Of a stretch of 52,293 nt of DNA, positions 8,699 to 17,684 are shown piece by piece; position 1 is the first letter of the stretch; each line of letters starts with the position of its first letter. This stretch comes from Roseovarius gaetbuli (GTDB lineage: Bacteria > Pseudomonadota > Alphaproteobacteria > Rhodobacterales > Rhodobacteraceae). The stretch covers positions 1 through 52,293 of the forward strand of contig NZ_FWFJ01000027.1 of NCBI RefSeq assembly GCF_900172365.1, written 5' to 3'. The translations under genes and the position numbers were made by a program. The notes under the pieces are model-generated. The model ran no database searches and had not been told where the DNA came from. It worked only from the letters and a program-made list of their open reading frames with translations.

Positions 8699-9768
8699 TC
8701 CATGTCCTGACTGGTCAGGGCGCGGTGAATTTCGCGGCGGACAAGCTTGCGCACATTGCGGGTGATCCGCTCGCCAAGGGCGCCCTGCAATTCCTGGCGC
8801 ACGATTTCCGAGACCATGTCGCGTAGCGCCTCTTCATCCAGAACCGCGTCATCGAGCGACAGGCCACCCTCATCGCCCCACTCTTCGACCGGCGGCACCG
8901 GCATCGCCTCTTGCGCCCAGTCTTGTTCATGGCGCGCCGAGGCCACGTCATCGGCTTCGGCCCAATCGGGATCAACCGAAAGCTCTTCTTCTTCGGGTTC
9001 GTCGGCCGCGTCACGCGCATCGCTCCATGAGAGCGAGGTCACCCGACCGCCAGCATACTCATCGGCCGAGTCGCCATCCGGCTCCCATTGATCGTCGCGA
9101 CTGGCAACGGCGGCCTCGAACTCGGCGGCCTGCGCTTCCAGATTACTCTGCGCAGCAACTTCATCCTGAGGGGCGTCCTCATCGGCTGTGGCTGCTTCCT
9201 CATCGGGCTGATCATGGTCGGCCGAAAGGTGCTCGCTGCTATCTTCCTGCACCTCGACCTCGGCCTCAGAGTCGGTCTCGGCGGTTTCCAGCCAGATATC
9301 GCCCTCAGGCTCGGTGGCGTTGTGCTGGGGGGCGGATGCCTCTTTACTATCTGCCTCGTCGTCCCGTGCCTCATCCGCCTGGGCCTGATCATCCCGGGCC
9401 TTCGCGTCATCGCCCTCTTGCAGGGCCTCTTTATGGGCCGACTCGTCGTGATCATCCTGCACGTCGGCGGCTATCGTGGCCTCACCCTGCATGCTTTCAT
9501 CGCAATCGCCCTGCCCGTCAGACCCATCTTCCGGTTCCGACATAATCTGGTGCGGCTCTTCCTCGGGCGGGGCAATACCGGACGACTCGTCGCCCTGGCG
9601 TTCATCGACACGCAAGGATGGCGTTAAAACAAGCCTGTTTGCGGGCTCTTTCTTTGGCATATCCATGGGTTCGGCTTGCGCAGAACTATCTTGCCGACCG
9701 TTAGAAACAAGTCGCCGGATAGAGGACAGGACATCCTCGATTTCCACATTGGTCACGGGGTCGGACAT
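8695..9768 (-). CDS. DUF2497 / PopZ-like acidic protein
   Basis: 357-residue protein built like the alphaproteobacterial DUF2497 family that includes the polar organiser PopZ. It has a short conserved N-terminus ([18 protein letters not shown]), a long low-complexity linker of Asp, Glu, Ala and Gln (about residues 30-290), and a conserved helical C-terminus, [20 protein letters not shown] followed by [20 protein letters not shown]. In PopZ the C-terminal helices drive oligomerisation and the N-terminal helix binds clients; whether this protein forms polar assemblies is inference. It is clearly intact and chromosomal in composition. Confidence 0.75.
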   Translation of the reverse strand: MSDPVTNVEIEDVLSSIRRLVSNGRQDSSAQAEPMDMPKKEPANRLVLTPSLRVDERQGDESSGIAPPEEEPHQIMSEPEDGSDGQGDCDESMQGEATIAADVQDDHDESAHKEALQEGDDAKARDDQAQADEARDDEADSKEASAPQHNATEPEGDIWLETAETDSEAEVEVQEDSSEHLSADHDQPDEEAATADEDAPQDEVAAQSNLEAQAAEFEAAVASRDDQWEPDGDSADEYAGGRVTSLSWSDARDAADEPEEEELSVDPDWAEADDVASARHEQDWAQEAMPVPPVEEWGDEGGLSLDDAVLDEEALRDMVSEIVRQELQGALGERITRNVRKLVRREIHRALTSQDMD

Positions 9769-9853
9769 TTATAACTACCACTCTTGCCTGATCGCAGCTT
9801 ACCCCTGAGGGCCTTTTCGCACAACCGATTCACGTAACCGATTAGCAAGAGTT

Positions 9854-11263
9854 TTAGTTTTTGCCGATTGCGCGCAGAACCCGGTCAAGCTTTTTGCCCT
9901 GCGGGCTCATGTCGACGGGGGCCGTTTTGACCAGGTTGTAATAGGCACTCGGGTCATAGGTCTGCACTCCGAGGTTCAGATCCTTCGCCGTCAGCTCGCC
10001 AATCGACGAGAGCACCGAATAGGCCGCGATAACCACGTCGGCATTGGCCGAAATCAGGTTGGCCTTGGCGTTGAGCAAATTCTGCTCGGCGTCCAGCACA
10101 TCAAGCGTCGTGCGCGCCCCAAGCTTGGCCTCTTCGCGCACCCCGTCAAAGGCGACCGTGGCGGCGCGTACTTCTTCGCGGCTGGCCGCACGGCTTGCGC
10201 GGGCGGCACGCAGGTTGGCATAGGCGTCGCCCACATCCTGCGTCACCTGAAGCCCCGCAAGATGCAGCGCCCCGCGTTGCGCATCGCGTTGTGCCATCGC
10301 CTGGCGCTTGGCCGCACTCAACCGTCCGCCCTGATAGATCGGGCCGCGCAATTCGACGCCGAAACTCCCGGTGCGTGACAAATCAGACCCCGAAAGATCC
10401 TCCGTCGCCCCAACCCGGCCGATCAGGTTAAGCTGTGGTTTCATCGCAGCCGCCGCGACCTGAATGTTGAGCTCGGCCGCGGCAACGTCATGCTGGGCCT
10501 TCAAAAGATCGGGATGACGCCGCATCGCCACGGATTTGGCGGCCTGAACGTTGCCCGAAAGGTTGGGCATCGCCGTCGGTGTCTTAAGCGCTCCGGGGCT
10601 GCGCCCGATGGCAGAGCCGAATTCTTCGACCGCGCGGGCAAGATCCCCCTGCGCCCCGGCAAGCCCGCTTTGGGCATTGGCCACGGCGGCCTCGGCCTGG
10701 GCCACGTCGGTGCGGGTCACTTCGCCAACCTCAAAGCGATCCTGAGCGGCGCGCAATTCCTGGCGCAAAAGCCGCAGGTTGTTCTCGCGCAGCGCCACGA
10801 ACTCGCTGTTGCGGATCACGTTCATATAGGCGTTCACGCCGGTCAGCAGAACAAACTGCTCGATGCTGATCAGGGTCTGGCGGGTCGCCAGAACCGTTTC
10901 CTTGGTCGACTCGACAATCAGGTCTCTACGCCCGAAATCATAGAGCAGAAAGCTTGCGGTGATGCCGAGGTTAAGACTTGTGGTGCCAGTGTTGCGGGTC
11001 CGCCCGAACGACCGCGTGCGCCCGAAATCACGGGTCACATCGGTGGTCCAGTCGATGATCGGGCGCAGACCGGCAACCGCCTGGGCCACATCCTCGTCTG
11101 CGGCGCGCAACAGGGCGCGGTTCTGATCAAGCAGGCCGCTATTGATATAGGCGCTTTTGAGTGCATCGGCGAGCGTTTCGGCGCGCGCCGCTAGCGGAGC
11201 CGTCAACAGCACCGCTAACCCGAGAGCGGCCCCAAAGGATGTGAATGACGTTTTCAGGTTCAA
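9854..11263 (-). CDS. TolC-family outer membrane channel protein
   Basis: Outer-membrane efflux/type I secretion channel, about 469 residues with a signal peptide (LKTSFTSFGAALGLAVLLTA, cleavage after ARA). The mature part starts ETLADALKSAYINSGLLDQN and shows the two repeated coiled-coil halves of TolC, including the helix rich in Ala/Gln around RTDVAQAEAAVANAQSGLAG and its counterpart near LDVLDAEQNLLNAKANLISA. The start is placed at a TTG (11263) because GAGGAGCGGAAG precedes it and the signal peptide begins there; an upstream ATG at 11299 is possible. Together with an inner-membrane transporter and adaptor encoded elsewhere it would form a trans-envelope conduit. It lies 45 bp downstream of the PIMT-like gene, in the same direction. 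Confidence 0.92.
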   Translation of the reverse strand: MNLKTSFTSFGAALGLAVLLTAPLAARAETLADALKSAYINSGLLDQNRALLRAADEDVAQAVAGLRPIIDWTTDVTRDFGRTRSFGRTRNTGTTSLNLGITASFLLYDFGRRDLIVESTKETVLATRQTLISIEQFVLLTGVNAYMNVIRNSEFVALRENNLRLLRQELRAAQDRFEVGEVTRTDVAQAEAAVANAQSGLAGAQGDLARAVEEFGSAIGRSPGALKTPTAMPNLSGNVQAAKSVAMRRHPDLLKAQHDVAAAELNIQVAAAAMKPQLNLIGRVGATEDLSGSDLSRTGSFGVELRGPIYQGGRLSAAKRQAMAQRDAQRGALHLAGLQVTQDVGDAYANLRAARASRAASREEVRAATVAFDGVREEAKLGARTTLDVLDAEQNLLNAKANLISANADVVIAAYSVLSSIGELTAKDLNLGVQTYDPSAYYNLVKTAPVDMSPQGKKLDRVLRAIGKN

Positions 11264-11307
11264 CTTCCGCTCCTCAAGGTGCCGTTGGCGGCCAAACACG
11301 GCCCGTA

Positions 11308-11961
11308 TTATAGAGTAAAGGCCGCGTGGCGTTCAAATCCGGGCATGACCGGTGCGCCAGCGTTAAAGGCAAAGCGCCAATTGATCTTGCCGTCGATCTT
11401 ATAGCCGATACGCACCACACCAAGCGCGCCCTCCATGAAAAGACAGGCGATCCGCCCACCCTCTTTCAACTGATCGGTCAGGGCCTCGGGCAGATGCTCG
11501 ACAGCGCCCTGAATGGTAATCACGTCGTAAGGGCCATGATCTGATGCTCCCTCGGTCAACGCGCCATGATGCATGATAACATTATCAGCGCCATTGTCGA
11601 CAAGAACCCGCTGGCCCTCTTCCACCATGTCTGCGTCATCCTCAACCGCGACAACCGCTTCGGCCATCCGCGCCATGATCGCAGAGGAATACCCAAGACC
11701 GGGGCCGATATCGAGCACAAGGTCGTCGCCCTCGATTTCAAGCGCGTCAAGCATCTTGGCCAGGGTGCGGGGCTCAAGCATCACGCGGCCCCCGCCCAGG
11801 CTGATATTTTCGCCCATGTAGGCGGCCTCGCGCAGCGCGCGTGGCACGAAGGCCTCGCGCGGCACGGTAAGCATGGCATCAATGATCGGAAATTTCGTCA
11901 CATCCGAGGGGCGCACCTGCGTGTCCACCATCATCGTGCGCCGGGCGGCATAATCTGTCAT
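11308..11961 (-). CDS. protein-L-isoaspartate O-methyltransferase-like protein
   Basis: SAM-dependent methyltransferase of the PIMT family, about 217 residues. It begins [20 protein letters not shown], continues [16 protein letters not shown] and [19 protein letters not shown], and has the SAM site [20 protein letters not shown]. Members repair isoaspartyl damage by methylating it, but many alphaproteobacterial homologues are divergent. This one lacks the exact DIGTGSGY form, with DIGPGLGY instead, so repair activity is probable but not certain. The start at 11961 matches the family; an in-frame start at 12006 would add 15 unconserved residues. It probably shares a transcript with the TolC gene downstream, a common arrangement in Rhodobacteraceae. 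Confidence 0.82.
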   Translation of the reverse strand: MTDYAARRTMMVDTQVRPSDVTKFPIIDAMLTVPREAFVPRALREAAYMGENISLGGGRVMLEPRTLAKMLDALEIEGDDLVLDIGPGLGYSSAIMARMAEAVVAVEDDADMVEEGQRVLVDNGADNVIMHHGALTEGASDHGPYDVITIQGAVEHLPEALTDQLKEGGRIACLFMEGALGVVRIGYKIDGKINWRFAFNAGAPVMPGFERHAAFTL

Positions 11962-12106
11962 GAGCTTAACTCTCGGCTTCGGAATACTATGATCGGGTTT
12001 TGGCACAGAACCCGCGCGGCGGCAACGCCTAGCGATGGCGAAAACCTCTCATTGCCCACTTGCGCAGGTCCGGGCGATCAGATACTCGACAGCAACCACA
12101 GTCGGC

Positions 12107-12180
12107 GGCGAGTTGGCGGAGTGGTTACGCAGCGGATTGCAAATCCGTGTACACCGGTTCGATTCCGGTACTCGCCTCCA
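12107..12180 (+). tRNA. tRNA-Cys (GCA)
   Basis: A complete 74-nt cloverleaf. The acceptor stem GGCGAGT pairs with ACTCGCC, followed by the discriminator T and an encoded CCA. The anticodon loop is TTGCAAA with anticodon GCA in the stem GCGGA/TCCGT, and the T arm contains GGTTCGATTCC. The 3' 52 bases are the left attachment site of the genomic island; the gene itself remains whole. Confidence 0.95.
12129..12180 (+). repeat. attL: 3' part of tRNA-Cys
   Basis: 52-bp direct repeat, identical base for base to 51944-51995. It covers the tRNA-Cys from the anticodon arm to CCA. The flanking bases on both sides differ between the two copies, so the identity is confined to the att core. Confidence 0.95.
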
Positions 12181-12254
12181 ATATATTTCAAGGACTTAGC
12201 TGACACCCCTGATTGCGCGACACGCGCGGTTTACAGGAGCGTTTACAGTTTTGT

Positions 12255-13298
12255 TCATATTCCACCCCCTTTTGCCTTGGCCAATTTGACCATAACGGCA
12301 TCGGTTTCATCCGGTGAAACCTGCGCATAATGCTCAATGACATTGGCTGCGTGACGAATAGACCAGCCCATATGGTTGGCAATCTCTGACAGGCTCAAGC
12401 CCGAATTAAGAAGTCGCGTTGCTGCAGTGCCCCTGCAGTCCTGCAACCGAAGGTCTCTGCTGAGCCCCACCTTGTCCCGCCACTGCCTCAAGCCTTCGGA
12501 TGCGCGGTGTTCTGTGAGTGGGCCGCCGCTTGCATTTGTGAGAATGAGAATTCGATCACTTGGCGTCGTGTCGATCACCTCGCTCAGGGCAGGCGTGATC
12601 GGAATATGAGCCAAGCGCCGCCGCTTGTTTGTACGTACCCGAAGTCGGCGACCGTGCGGCGTGAGTTCCACAGCCGCTCGCGTCAGCTTGATCAAGTCGC
12701 CTGGACGCAAGCCCGTTTCACAAGCCGCGCATAGAAGCCGACGCACCCAATCTGGTGCTTTAGCATTGATCGCCTCTCGATCTGAGGGGGTCCAGACGAC
12801 TTCAGAGCGATCCACTTGATATAGGCGGGGCAACTTGTTGCAATGGTGCTCAGATAAGAAACCTTCCTCAACCGCCCAGTTCAGAACGCGAACAGCGTGA
12901 GTGCCAGCCATGTCATGTTGCTTTGGAGAGTGTTGCCACTGCGCCCGCCAATTGTTCATCTCGCCGCGGGAACCGCGTTCTTCGAAGATGACTGCCGGAG
13001 CGTCATGGAAGTGAGCGGCGAAACGCAGAAGCCATTTTTGTTGGTCCGCAAAAGAACGCGGCCCTTTTGCCCGTGCAGCGCTGGACAAAAACATATCCAC
13101 CATGGTCGGAATCATCAGAACTTGGGGCTGTGGGCGCTCCACAGCTTCCGCAAAGGCAACATGGAAGTCGTGGTCTTTGGGGTCTGGAATATCGTCTATC
13201 CAGAACTTCGTGCCTCCGCGCCAGGCATAAAAATGGTAACGACTTTTGCCGCTCGCCAGCTTTCGCCGCACCCTGTGAACACCCTTAGGCAGAGCCAC
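12255..13298 (-). CDS. int: tyrosine-type site-specific integrase
   Basis: Tyrosine recombinase of 347 residues that would integrate and excise the island at tRNA-Cys. The N-terminal half has an arm-binding/SAM-like region. In the catalytic half the first Arg lies in CETGLRPGDLIKL, box II is LRLQDCRGTAATRLL, the late His/Trp position is Trp in HMGWS, and the nucleophile is Tyr in NVIEHYAQV. Box II has Gln-Asp-Cys-Arg where most members have His-x-x-Arg. The start is GTG at 13298, with GGAAGG six to seven bases upstream, and overlaps the preceding small gene by 14 bp. The C-terminus points to attL 75 bp away, the usual arrangement for a tRNA-targeting integrase. Confidence 0.92.
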   Translation of the reverse strand: MALPKGVHRVRRKLASGKSRYHFYAWRGGTKFWIDDIPDPKDHDFHVAFAEAVERPQPQVLMIPTMVDMFLSSAARAKGPRSFADQQKWLLRFAAHFHDAPAVIFEERGSRGEMNNWRAQWQHSPKQHDMAGTHAVRVLNWAVEEGFLSEHHCNKLPRLYQVDRSEVVWTPSDREAINAKAPDWVRRLLCAACETGLRPGDLIKLTRAAVELTPHGRRLRVRTNKRRRLAHIPITPALSEVIDTTPSDRILILTNASGGPLTEHRASEGLRQWRDKVGLSRDLRLQDCRGTAATRLLNSGLSLSEIANHMGWSIRHAANVIEHYAQVSPDETDAVMVKLAKAKGGGI

Positions 13299-13476
13299 GT
13301 TCAGCCTTCCATTTTTCCAGTTCCGTCATGTTCGCCTTACCTTTAGGCTCATCAACTCTGATTGACACACTGCCATCTGGAGCGGTTTCGATGCAAATTG
13401 AGTAGAAGCCTTCGGCCCTGAGGCACCTCACAATGCCTGCAACTTCCTGGGCTTTGGGCAGGGAAGGACGAGCCAT
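13285..13476 (-). CDS. small integrase-operon protein, 63 aa
   Basis: Starts MARPSLPKAQEVAGIVRCLR with GGAGGG just upstream, and ends with a charged tail TELEKWKAERGSA. The middle (GFYSICIETAPDGSVSIRVD) looks like a small beta sheet. The start overlaps the stop of the upstream gene (TAATG) and the 3' end overlaps the integrase start by 14 bp, which strongly implies co-translation with int. The function is not recognised. Position and size would fit a directionality factor or regulator, but no HTH motif is obvious. Confidence 0.75.
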   Translation of the reverse strand: MARPSLPKAQEVAGIVRCLRAEGFYSICIETAPDGSVSIRVDEPKGKANMTELEKWKAERGSA

Positions 13477-14060
13477 TATGCGCCCTCCGTGACTTCGAAT
13501 ATCCACTTAAAGACGGCGCCATTGATAGTCACTCTGACCTTCACATTACGCCTGTGCTCAAAGATGGAAATGCCCTCGGGGGGACAGGAGAAGAACGGAT
13601 ACTCAAACAATAGGTTCGTTCGACCGCTATCATCCCGATAGATGATATCAACAGAACAGCATTTTTCAATGTTAACCCAAAGCTCTTTAGCTGGATACTT
13701 TCCGGCGCCCAGCTGACGAGCTGCCATCGAAACTAAATCCAGGAATGTTTTACTAGGTACTTCCCTGGGCCCATATCCAAACAACTGTGCAAAAAATTGA
13801 TCTTCCTCATCGACCAGTTCGGTTAAAGCCACAAATCCATTGAGACGCCCCACTTCACTTGCCGCCAATGTGAGGTTTTCGGCCCCAGCCCAAGCGCAAG
13901 CGAGCTGCACACCTTCCGTCAGCGTGATGTCAGGGCGAAACCGACCACGCGCAAGCTGTCGAAGGCCTTTTTTCGCAAGGGCCCGATCTACGGTTGCAAG
14001 CTCAGTTCGCTCAATTTCCATTACCTCCGACAAACCCGCGACAAAATCCCTAGGAGTCAT
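13476..14060 (-). CDS. hypothetical protein, first gene of integrase operon
   Basis: 194 residues. The N-terminal third (DFVAGLSEVMEIERTELATV followed by DRALAKKGLRQLARGRFRPD) is helical and basic and looks like a DNA-binding or winged-helix segment. The segment ITLTEGVQLACAWAGAENLT is also helical. The C-terminal half is beta-rich and aromatic (LLFEYPFFSCPPEGISIFEH). I know similar genes directly upstream of integrases in rhodobacterial islands but no established function. It is the promoter-proximal gene of a three-gene overlapping operon ending in int, so a regulator of integration is a reasonable inference. GGAG lies about ten bases before the start. Confidence 0.7.
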   Translation of the reverse strand: MTPRDFVAGLSEVMEIERTELATVDRALAKKGLRQLARGRFRPDITLTEGVQLACAWAGAENLTLAASEVGRLNGFVALTELVDEEDQFFAQLFGYGPREVPSKTFLDLVSMAARQLGAGKYPAKELWVNIEKCCSVDIIYRDDSGRTNLLFEYPFFSCPPEGISIFEHRRNVKVRVTINGAVFKWIFEVTEGA

Positions 14061-14279
14061 GACAGTTATTCTCCAAAATCATTGCGCTTAGAATAAATAT
14101 TATTCACGCCAAGTCAATGGGATGAATTCAATTTACGCCAAGCTCAAATTCGAATTGGCAAATATCTCCCGAACATCACCGGCGCTTGGAGATTATCCTT
14201 ACCCCTTCCAATTTCCGTCAAACCCTAGACAGAATCATGTGTTGGCCTCAACCTGAAGCACTGAGGGGATAGCTTAGCC

Positions 14280-14978
14280 ATGTTTCAGCACAGCGAATTA
14301 AAGCAAAAGCAACGCCAGCTCCGCGAGGGTTTTCCTGAAGATGTGGGGCTTCGTGTTCATCGTGCAATCAGTTGGATCGGACGAGCTGAACGAGAAAAGC
14401 AGGACCCGGACGCTGCCTTTATCTTCCTGTGGATTGCCTTCAATGCAGCCTATGCTGATGAAAGCGACGTGGAAACCACCAAGCCCTTGGGTGAGCGCCG
14501 ACAGTTTATTGACCTCATAGACCGCCTCGTAGAGCTCGACGCAGATGCTCGTCTTTATTATGCCGTCTGGGACAGGTTTCGCGGTCCGATTGCCAAGCTC
14601 ATGGAAAATCGTTTCATCTTTCGCCCTTTCTGGCTCAATCAAAACGGCATCGCAGGCAATGAGCAGTGGGCCAAAACATTTAGGAAATCAGCCGAACGGT
14701 TTGTTCGCTCGATGGCAGACAAGGACACGGCGTATATATTGCGTGAGGTCTTCGATAGGCTTTATATGCTGCGCTGCCAGATGATGCATGGGGGCACTAC
14801 CTGGAATGGCAAGGTCAACAGAAGCCAAGTCAAAGATGGCGCCGCTATCATGTCCACGCTTCTGCCGGTGATGGTCGACATCATGATGGATAGTCCAGAA
14901 GAGGATTGGGGCCGCCCCTTCTACCCCGTGATCAGCCCACCCACCACTCGAGGCGTCAGACAGAGAAACAGCATCTAA
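14280..14978 (+). CDS. HEPN-like domain protein
   Basis: 232-residue alpha-helical protein. It has FIFLWIAFNAAYADE near residues 47-61, a segment typical of Apea-like and related HEPN proteins, and EVFDRLYMLRCQMMHGGTTW near 156-175, where R165 and H170 form the R-x4-6-H motif of the HEPN RNase active site. HEPN proteins are frequent effectors in toxin-antitoxin, abortive-infection and CRISPR contexts. No MNT nucleotidyltransferase partner is adjacent, so if it is a toxin its control is unknown. It stands alone, divergent from the integrase operon, with GAGGGG about ten bases before the start. Codon use is like the rest of the island. Confidence 0.65.
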   Translation: MFQHSELKQKQRQLREGFPEDVGLRVHRAISWIGRAEREKQDPDAAFIFLWIAFNAAYADESDVETTKPLGERRQFIDLIDRLVELDADARLYYAVWDRFRGPIAKLMENRFIFRPFWLNQNGIAGNEQWAKTFRKSAERFVRSMADKDTAYILREVFDRLYMLRCQMMHGGTTWNGKVNRSQVKDGAAIMSTLLPVMVDIMMDSPEEDWGRPFYPVISPPTTRGVRQRNSI

Positions 14979-15264
14979 GGACGCCGACCACCTGTTCTAA
15001 CCCTGCATGCCTCTGACCGCCAAACTTTTTTCCAGATCCAAGAAGAGGCCATTTTCGCAACTTGTGCCCAATCCAGAAGTGCCGGTGCCCTTGGTGCATA
15101 CTTTTGAAGATTAGGGTCACAGCCAACGTCATACTCTTGGTTTGACGAGCAATACATTTTGAACCCAAAAAACGAAAGACCGTGAAACTAGTGAAAAAAA
15201 CAAAAGTACACAACCGCGACAGGTCCACGGTTTGCGCAAGACTACGGGAAATGGAGGTTCTCCA

Positions 15265-16278
15265 ATGCGTTATGGTCGTTTGACCGACTTGGTTCGGCTG
15301 GCGCTGCAGATGCAGGGCCGGGCCGATGGTCTATCACTCGACGACATCGGTGCAACCTTCGAAGTCTCGCGCCGAACGGCGGAACGGATGCGCGATGCAA
15401 TCAAAGATGCCCTTCCACAAATCGAAGAGATCAATGAGCCAAGCGGTCGCAAACGCTGGCGCCTTCCACCAGGCGCAACGGGACGACTCGCGGATCCAAC
15501 CGTCGAGGACATTGCCGCGCTCCACCGCGGAGCCGAACTCGCCCGTCAAAACGGAGATATAACGACCTCAGATAACCTAGCGACACTATCAGATCGCTTG
15601 AGGGCCCGTTTGCCAGGCACAATGCGCACACGTCTTGAGCCCGATATAGCCGCGCTCCTCGAAGCAGATGGTGTTGCACTGCGCCCAGGCCCCCGCGAGC
15701 GCATCCCAGAGGAAACATTGAACAGCCTCCGTCAAGCCATACTTGCTGGAGTCTGGATCAAGGTGGACCACCGGGCCCGCGCGTCTGGCCTATTGAGTAG
15801 CAACGGGCGGCTTGGCCCCTTGGCGATGCTGCTCGGCGAGGGGCGTCAGTATCTTGTTGCCTACAGCCAATGGGCAAAGAATGTCCGACTTTTCGCGCTG
15901 GCGGGCTTTGAGAAAATCGAGTTAACCAATGAGAGCTTTGAGCGTCCCAAAGGCTTCGACCTTTCAGCGTGGATGCAGCGCTCATTCGGGATATGGCAGG
16001 AAGACGTTTATGATGTGATCTGGCGCTTCACCCCGGCAGCCGCAGCGGATGCAAGGCAGTATTTGTTTCACCCCACCCAAGAGATGACAGACGAGCCTGA
16101 CGGAAGCCTGACCGTGCGATTTCGCGCAGGTGGTCTGCGCGAAATGTGCTGGCATCTGTTTCGGTGGGGGCAACAGGTAGAGGTCATTGAGCCGCAAATA
16201 CTGCGCGATACTATGAATCGTCATTTAGTTGATGCTGCACATCCCTTGAAAATCTGCGTCGAAATAAAAGCAGAATAA
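15265..16278 (+). CDS. WYL-domain transcriptional regulator
   Basis: 337 residues. It has an N-terminal winged helix-turn-helix (MRYGRLTDLVRLALQMQGRA, then GLSLDDIGATFEVSRRTAER), a central WYL domain (ILAGVWIKVDHRARASGLLS to RQYLVAYSQWAKNVRLFAL) and a C-terminal WCX-like extension. WYL proteins bind ligands, often nucleic acid, and commonly act as repressors or switches of defence genes. The start at 15265 is chosen because GGAGG lies eight bases upstream. The gene faces the phosphatase/AddAB-like operon and is followed four bases later by a small unknown gene. Regulation of that neighbourhood is inferred from proximity. Confidence 0.85.
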   Translation: MRYGRLTDLVRLALQMQGRADGLSLDDIGATFEVSRRTAERMRDAIKDALPQIEEINEPSGRKRWRLPPGATGRLADPTVEDIAALHRGAELARQNGDITTSDNLATLSDRLRARLPGTMRTRLEPDIAALLEADGVALRPGPRERIPEETLNSLRQAILAGVWIKVDHRARASGLLSSNGRLGPLAMLLGEGRQYLVAYSQWAKNVRLFALAGFEKIELTNESFERPKGFDLSAWMQRSFGIWQEDVYDVIWRFTPAAAADARQYLFHPTQEMTDEPDGSLTVRFRAGGLREMCWHLFRWGQQVEVIEPQILRDTMNRHLVDAAHPLKICVEIKAE

Positions 16279-16282
16279 ACAG

Positions 16283-16681
16283 TTGTATCAGAGACTTATA
16301 TTGAAATATTTAAAATTTAACATCGCCGACGCAAGTTCATTCCTGTCAGCCCCCAGCCATGAGGTTGTGGCTCAAAAAATGAAGTCCGAGGAATATGCAG
16401 ATTCCTATCGTGCTTTTCTAAGCTTAGCTGCGCAAATTGCGGATGACGACAGGCATGACGGCGCTCGTGCTTTAGCCTGTGCCACTTATGGATGGATGCC
16501 GACAATTCTCAAGAGCTTTAAACCGGATCGGTTTGGTGAAAATAACCCCATCGAAAAGATCAGAAAAATTTCATCACATGCTGATGCAGAAAAGTTCGTT
16601 GCAGGCATCACGGAGATCGCGCCAATTAATGGGTCTTGGGTAGGCGCGTCTCTAAACAGTATGAACATGAACGCACTCTAA
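16283..16681 (+). CDS. small unknown protein following WYL regulator
   Basis: Up to 132 residues, helical and soluble, with YADSYRAFLSLAAQIADDDR and ARALACATYGWMPTILKSF as its clearest segments. Nothing in it is recognised. It begins four bases after the WYL stop, so it should be on the same transcript. The first possible start is TTG at 16283; another TTG lies at 16301 and the first ATG at 16379, and none has a strong ribosome-binding site. Its 3' end overlaps the end of the convergent metallophosphatase gene by 30 bp. Its codon pattern and the close fit to the WYL gene favour a real gene. Confidence 0.6.
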   Translation: MYQRLILKYLKFNIADASSFLSAPSHEVVAQKMKSEEYADSYRAFLSLAAQIADDDRHDGARALACATYGWMPTILKSFKPDRFGENNPIEKIRKISSHADAEKFVAGITEIAPINGSWVGASLNSMNMNAL

Positions 16682-17581
16682 AGAGAGACGGCCTCTTGCT
16701 GGCAACTTATAAGTCACCAACGGACCATCGGTCCCCGCCGAATAATCCAGGCACAGCGCGTTACTGCTCTGAAGCTCGGGTTCTCCCGACATCCAATAGT
16801 GCCCGAAAAATACGGGTTTCTCGTCTAACGGGTAAATGTTTGTTGCCAGCGATAGGGGTAGAAGTTCGTCAGGAAGCTCCTCCAGATTTGGCACGGACAT
16901 CGCGACCTCGCGCCAGGTCTTGGCATCGCCATTCCACCACTTCAGGCGAACATGATGCCGGACGTGTTTATTCTCGTCCGTAAAAAAATAATTCTCTGGC
17001 AAACGCTGCTCGGGCCCCTTCGCTAGAGTTTCCGCAAGATCAAAAATGGCATCTCCTTTACACGCGGCGCGGATCAACTGTTCTTCAGACAAAACACCGC
17101 TTGGGGTATGCGCTCGCAGATCATCGATCGCCGATTGTATCCAGGCTGCATGGACTGCGCGAAACCCATCGTTTTCGATGAATAGCGGCAAGTCCTTCAT
17201 CCAATCGAGTACCGCCTTGGTATCGGGTGCCCCTATGGGGAATTCTTTCAAGAAACTCTCATGCTGTTCGATGTTCCTTTTTTCATGCGAACGCAGTGGC
17301 AGACCAGTGTCAGGGTCGAGTGTGTGAAAGTGCAGAGCGTTTAGCTCATGGTTGCCCATGATGGCCTGCGCCCGACCGGCATCCATCAATTGGCGCACGA
17401 TCCGGATCACCGCACTATTCTCAGGGCCACGATCGATGAAATCACCAAGAAAAACGATTTGACGATCCGGTTCGGGGTGCGTCCAGCTTGTTCCGCTGCG
17501 ATGCCAACCAAGGTTCCTCAACGCAACGCGTAATTTTTCTGCCTGCCCGTGGATATCGGGAATGATGTCGGTAATGCTCAT
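16652..17581 (-). CDS. PPP-family metallophosphatase
   Basis: 309-residue calcineurin-like phosphoesterase of the PPP (serine/threonine phosphatase, PrpA/PrpE or bis-nucleotide hydrolase) type. Metal-binding motifs are in order: DIHGQ (residues 9-13), GDFIDRGPEN (46-55), GNHE (76-79), and later histidines in FRAVHAAW and FFGHYW. Members hydrolyse phosphoproteins or dinucleoside polyphosphates; the substrate here is not known. It lies about 100 bp downstream of the AddA-like gene, in the same direction, so it may be the last gene of the addB-addA-like operon. The 3' end overlaps the convergent small gene at 16652-16681. Confidence 0.85.
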   Translation of the reverse strand: MSITDIIPDIHGQAEKLRVALRNLGWHRSGTSWTHPEPDRQIVFLGDFIDRGPENSAVIRIVRQLMDAGRAQAIMGNHELNALHFHTLDPDTGLPLRSHEKRNIEQHESFLKEFPIGAPDTKAVLDWMKDLPLFIENDGFRAVHAAWIQSAIDDLRAHTPSGVLSEEQLIRAACKGDAIFDLAETLAKGPEQRLPENYFFTDENKHVRHHVRLKWWNGDAKTWREVAMSVPNLEELPDELLPLSLATNIYPLDEKPVFFGHYWMSGEPELQSSNALCLDYSAGTDGPLVTYKLPARGRLSLECVHVHTV

Positions 17582-17684
17582 AAGTGCGGCATTCCTTTTG
17601 TTCTCATGACAGAAGACTAAAATGCGAATGATCAGAAATGCGGGGTGCGCACTGGCAGCTTTGATCTTCTATGGTGCATCGCGT

